Shown here in pieces: positions 63,191 to 64,000 of a stretch of DNA of 64,000 nt. Location: assembly GCA_963834945.1 (NCBI GenBank), contig CAWIDT010000001.1, positions 682,001 to 746,000 on the forward strand. Direction: 5' to 3'. The stretch is from R-RK-3 sp963834945. Its GTDB lineage: Bacteria; Pseudomonadota; Alphaproteobacteria; Rhizobiales; Rhodomicrobiaceae. Position numbers and translations under genes: made by a program. Every line of letters begins with the position of its first letter. Within the stretch, counting starts at the first letter, position 1. Below the pieces are notes generated by a model. It made no database searches. It was not told the DNA's origin and worked only from the letters and a program-made list of their open reading frames with translations.

Positions 63191-64000
63191 ATGGGCTCGG
63201 GTCTACTGCATGCCTACAGTCGCTTAAGACGGTGGTTGTATGAGTCGGATAAAAACGCTCCGGGAGCGGACCTGATGCAGGCCCATGAGCGCATTGCGAT
63301 CGCGGCTCAGTCAAAGGTGGAGGCGCTTGATCTCAGCAAGCTGGGCCTCACGCACCTCCCAGAGGACCTTTGCGCACTCGAATGGCTCACCAGCCTCGAT
63401 CTGAGTTATAATCATTTCGGCCCAGATGGGGCGCGGGCACTGTCGTCGCTGACCGGTCTCACGACCCTCCATCTGAACGGCAATCGAATCATGGAAGAAG
63501 GAGTACGCGCGCTTTCGTCATTAAGCCATCTAACCCGACTTGGTCTGATGGACAATGATATCGGCGATGAAGGCATGCGGGCGCTCTCGTCTCTTCCGAA
63601 GCTCGCTAGCCTGGATCTGGGTAACAATGGCGTCACCTCAGAAGGGGTGCGCGCGCTTTCCTCGCTTACCAGTCTCACCAGCCTCAGTCTGAGTAACAAT
63701 GACATTGGCCCGGAAGGGGTACGCGCGCTTTCGTCACTAACCAGCCTCACGAGCCTCAATCTGAGCGGCAATTACGTTCTCGATGATGGAGCGCGGGCAC
63801 TTTCGGAAATGCGCCAACTCATCCATCTCGACCTGTTTCACGCGAGGATCGGCGATGAAGGGGCGTGGGCGCTGGTATCGCTGCCTAGCCTCACCTATCT
63901 CAATCTCGATTGGAATCTGGTCACCGAAGCGGAGGCGAAGAAGCTGCTTGTGCTGACGAAGGGCCGGATTACCCTCCAGGTGGAGCCGGAGCGCGGATCG
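63191..64000 (+). CDS. Leucine-rich-repeat protein (GALA-like repeats), 3' end outside the window
   Basis: The open frame from ATG 63191 runs to the window edge (270 codons) with no signal peptide. After a 45-residue N-terminal part come eight to nine LRRs of 24 residues, such as LTSLDLSYNHFGPDGARALS and LTSLSLSNNDIGPEGVRALS. The L-x-x-L-x-L-x-x-N-x-I-G-x-x-G-x-x-A-L-S pattern resembles the GALA-type LRRs of Ralstonia effectors. It probably binds a protein partner. The repeated DNA period of 72 bases is also visible. Codon use is less GC-biased than in the neighbours, hinting at acquisition. Confidence 0.8.
   Translation, partial: MGSGLLHAYSRLRRWLYESDKNAPGADLMQAHERIAIAAQSKVEALDLSKLGLTHLPEDLCALEWLTSLDLSYNHFGPDGARALSSLTGLTTLHLNGNRIMEEGVRALSSLSHLTRLGLMDNDIGDEGMRALSSLPKLASLDLGNNGVTSEGVRALSSLTSLTSLSLSNNDIGPEGVRALSSLTSLTSLNLSGNYVLDDGARALSEMRQLIHLDLFHARIGDEGAWALVSLPSLTYLNLDWNLVTEAEAKKLLVLTKGRITLQVEPERGS

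Noticed and set aside
1..64000. CRISPR arrays, tRNA genes, transposases, phage genes
   Set aside because: I looked in the intergenic regions and found no regularly spaced repeats, no cloverleaf-like sequence and no recombinase motifs. The 72-base periodicity at 63.3-64 kb is coding LRR.

Overview
The window reads as about 64 kb of a high-GC alphaproteobacterial chromosome. Gene order suggests Rhizobiales or a near relative: queG with an SDR gene, infC-rpmI-rplT-pheS, rsmE divergent from ubiA, acyltransferase-waaA-lpxK, and DUF2093-xseA-purD. A two-hairpin dispersed repeat of the kind scattered through Rhizobiales genomes occurs five times. I saw no transposase, integrase, phage gene, CRISPR array, rRNA or tRNA.

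Layout. 0-6.7 kb: queG (cut at the left edge), an SDR-like epimerase, a hydrolase, a family-4 glycosyltransferase, then infC (ATT start), rpmI, rplT and pheS, with no pheT after pheS. 6.7-16.3 kb: a LysR/EamA pair, tesB, a UbiH-family hydroxylase, AsmA, a YugP-like protease, rimO, a lone peptide with a double-glycine-type leader, and ubiE. 16.5-23.2 kb: a sugar ABC importer operon (Tat-exported binding protein, a fused ATPase-permease, a second permease) followed by an SDR and a P1 peptidase. 23.4-28.1 kb: a LysR/lipocalin-like pair, rsmE, ubiA, an inositol-monophosphatase-family gene and a DUF4170 gene. 28.2-37.7 kb: lipid A/Kdo genes (acyltransferase, waaA, lpxK), exported msrB and msrA, DUF2093, xseA, purD, a haloacetate-dehalogenase-like hydrolase and a patatin. 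37.8-45.2 kb: tadA, an unknown 369-residue protein, an RsuA/RluB-type synthase, rsmD, a PH-domain membrane protein, an MMPL exporter and lspA. 45.2-51.7 kb: a small secreted protein, a membrane-anchored patatin, and a curli cluster (csgF, csgG, two curlin-repeat proteins, one unknown secreted protein). 51.9-58.9 kb: opgG-opgH and a dsbD-type reductase. 58.9-64 kb: a KAS-ACP pair divergent from an acyl-CoA ligase plus MerR regulator, and a leucine-rich-repeat gene cut at the right edge.

Many genes serve the envelope: lipid A assembly, periplasmic glucans, curli, lipoprotein maturation, periplasmic thiol and methionine repair, and AsmA and MMPL proteins.

The most striking property is the pattern of reading-frame breaks. 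Eleven genes (P1 peptidase, inositol-phosphatase family, acyltransferase, waaA, purD, dehalogenase, csgF, opgH, opgG, dsbD, with acyltransferase and waaA running together) carry about thirty single-base frame changes. Nearly all are +1, most duplicate the neighbouring base, and more than half lie between 52.7 and 57.6 kb. Because purD and waaA are among them, sequencing or assembly error is the leading explanation. The features below give the reconstructed full-length genes.
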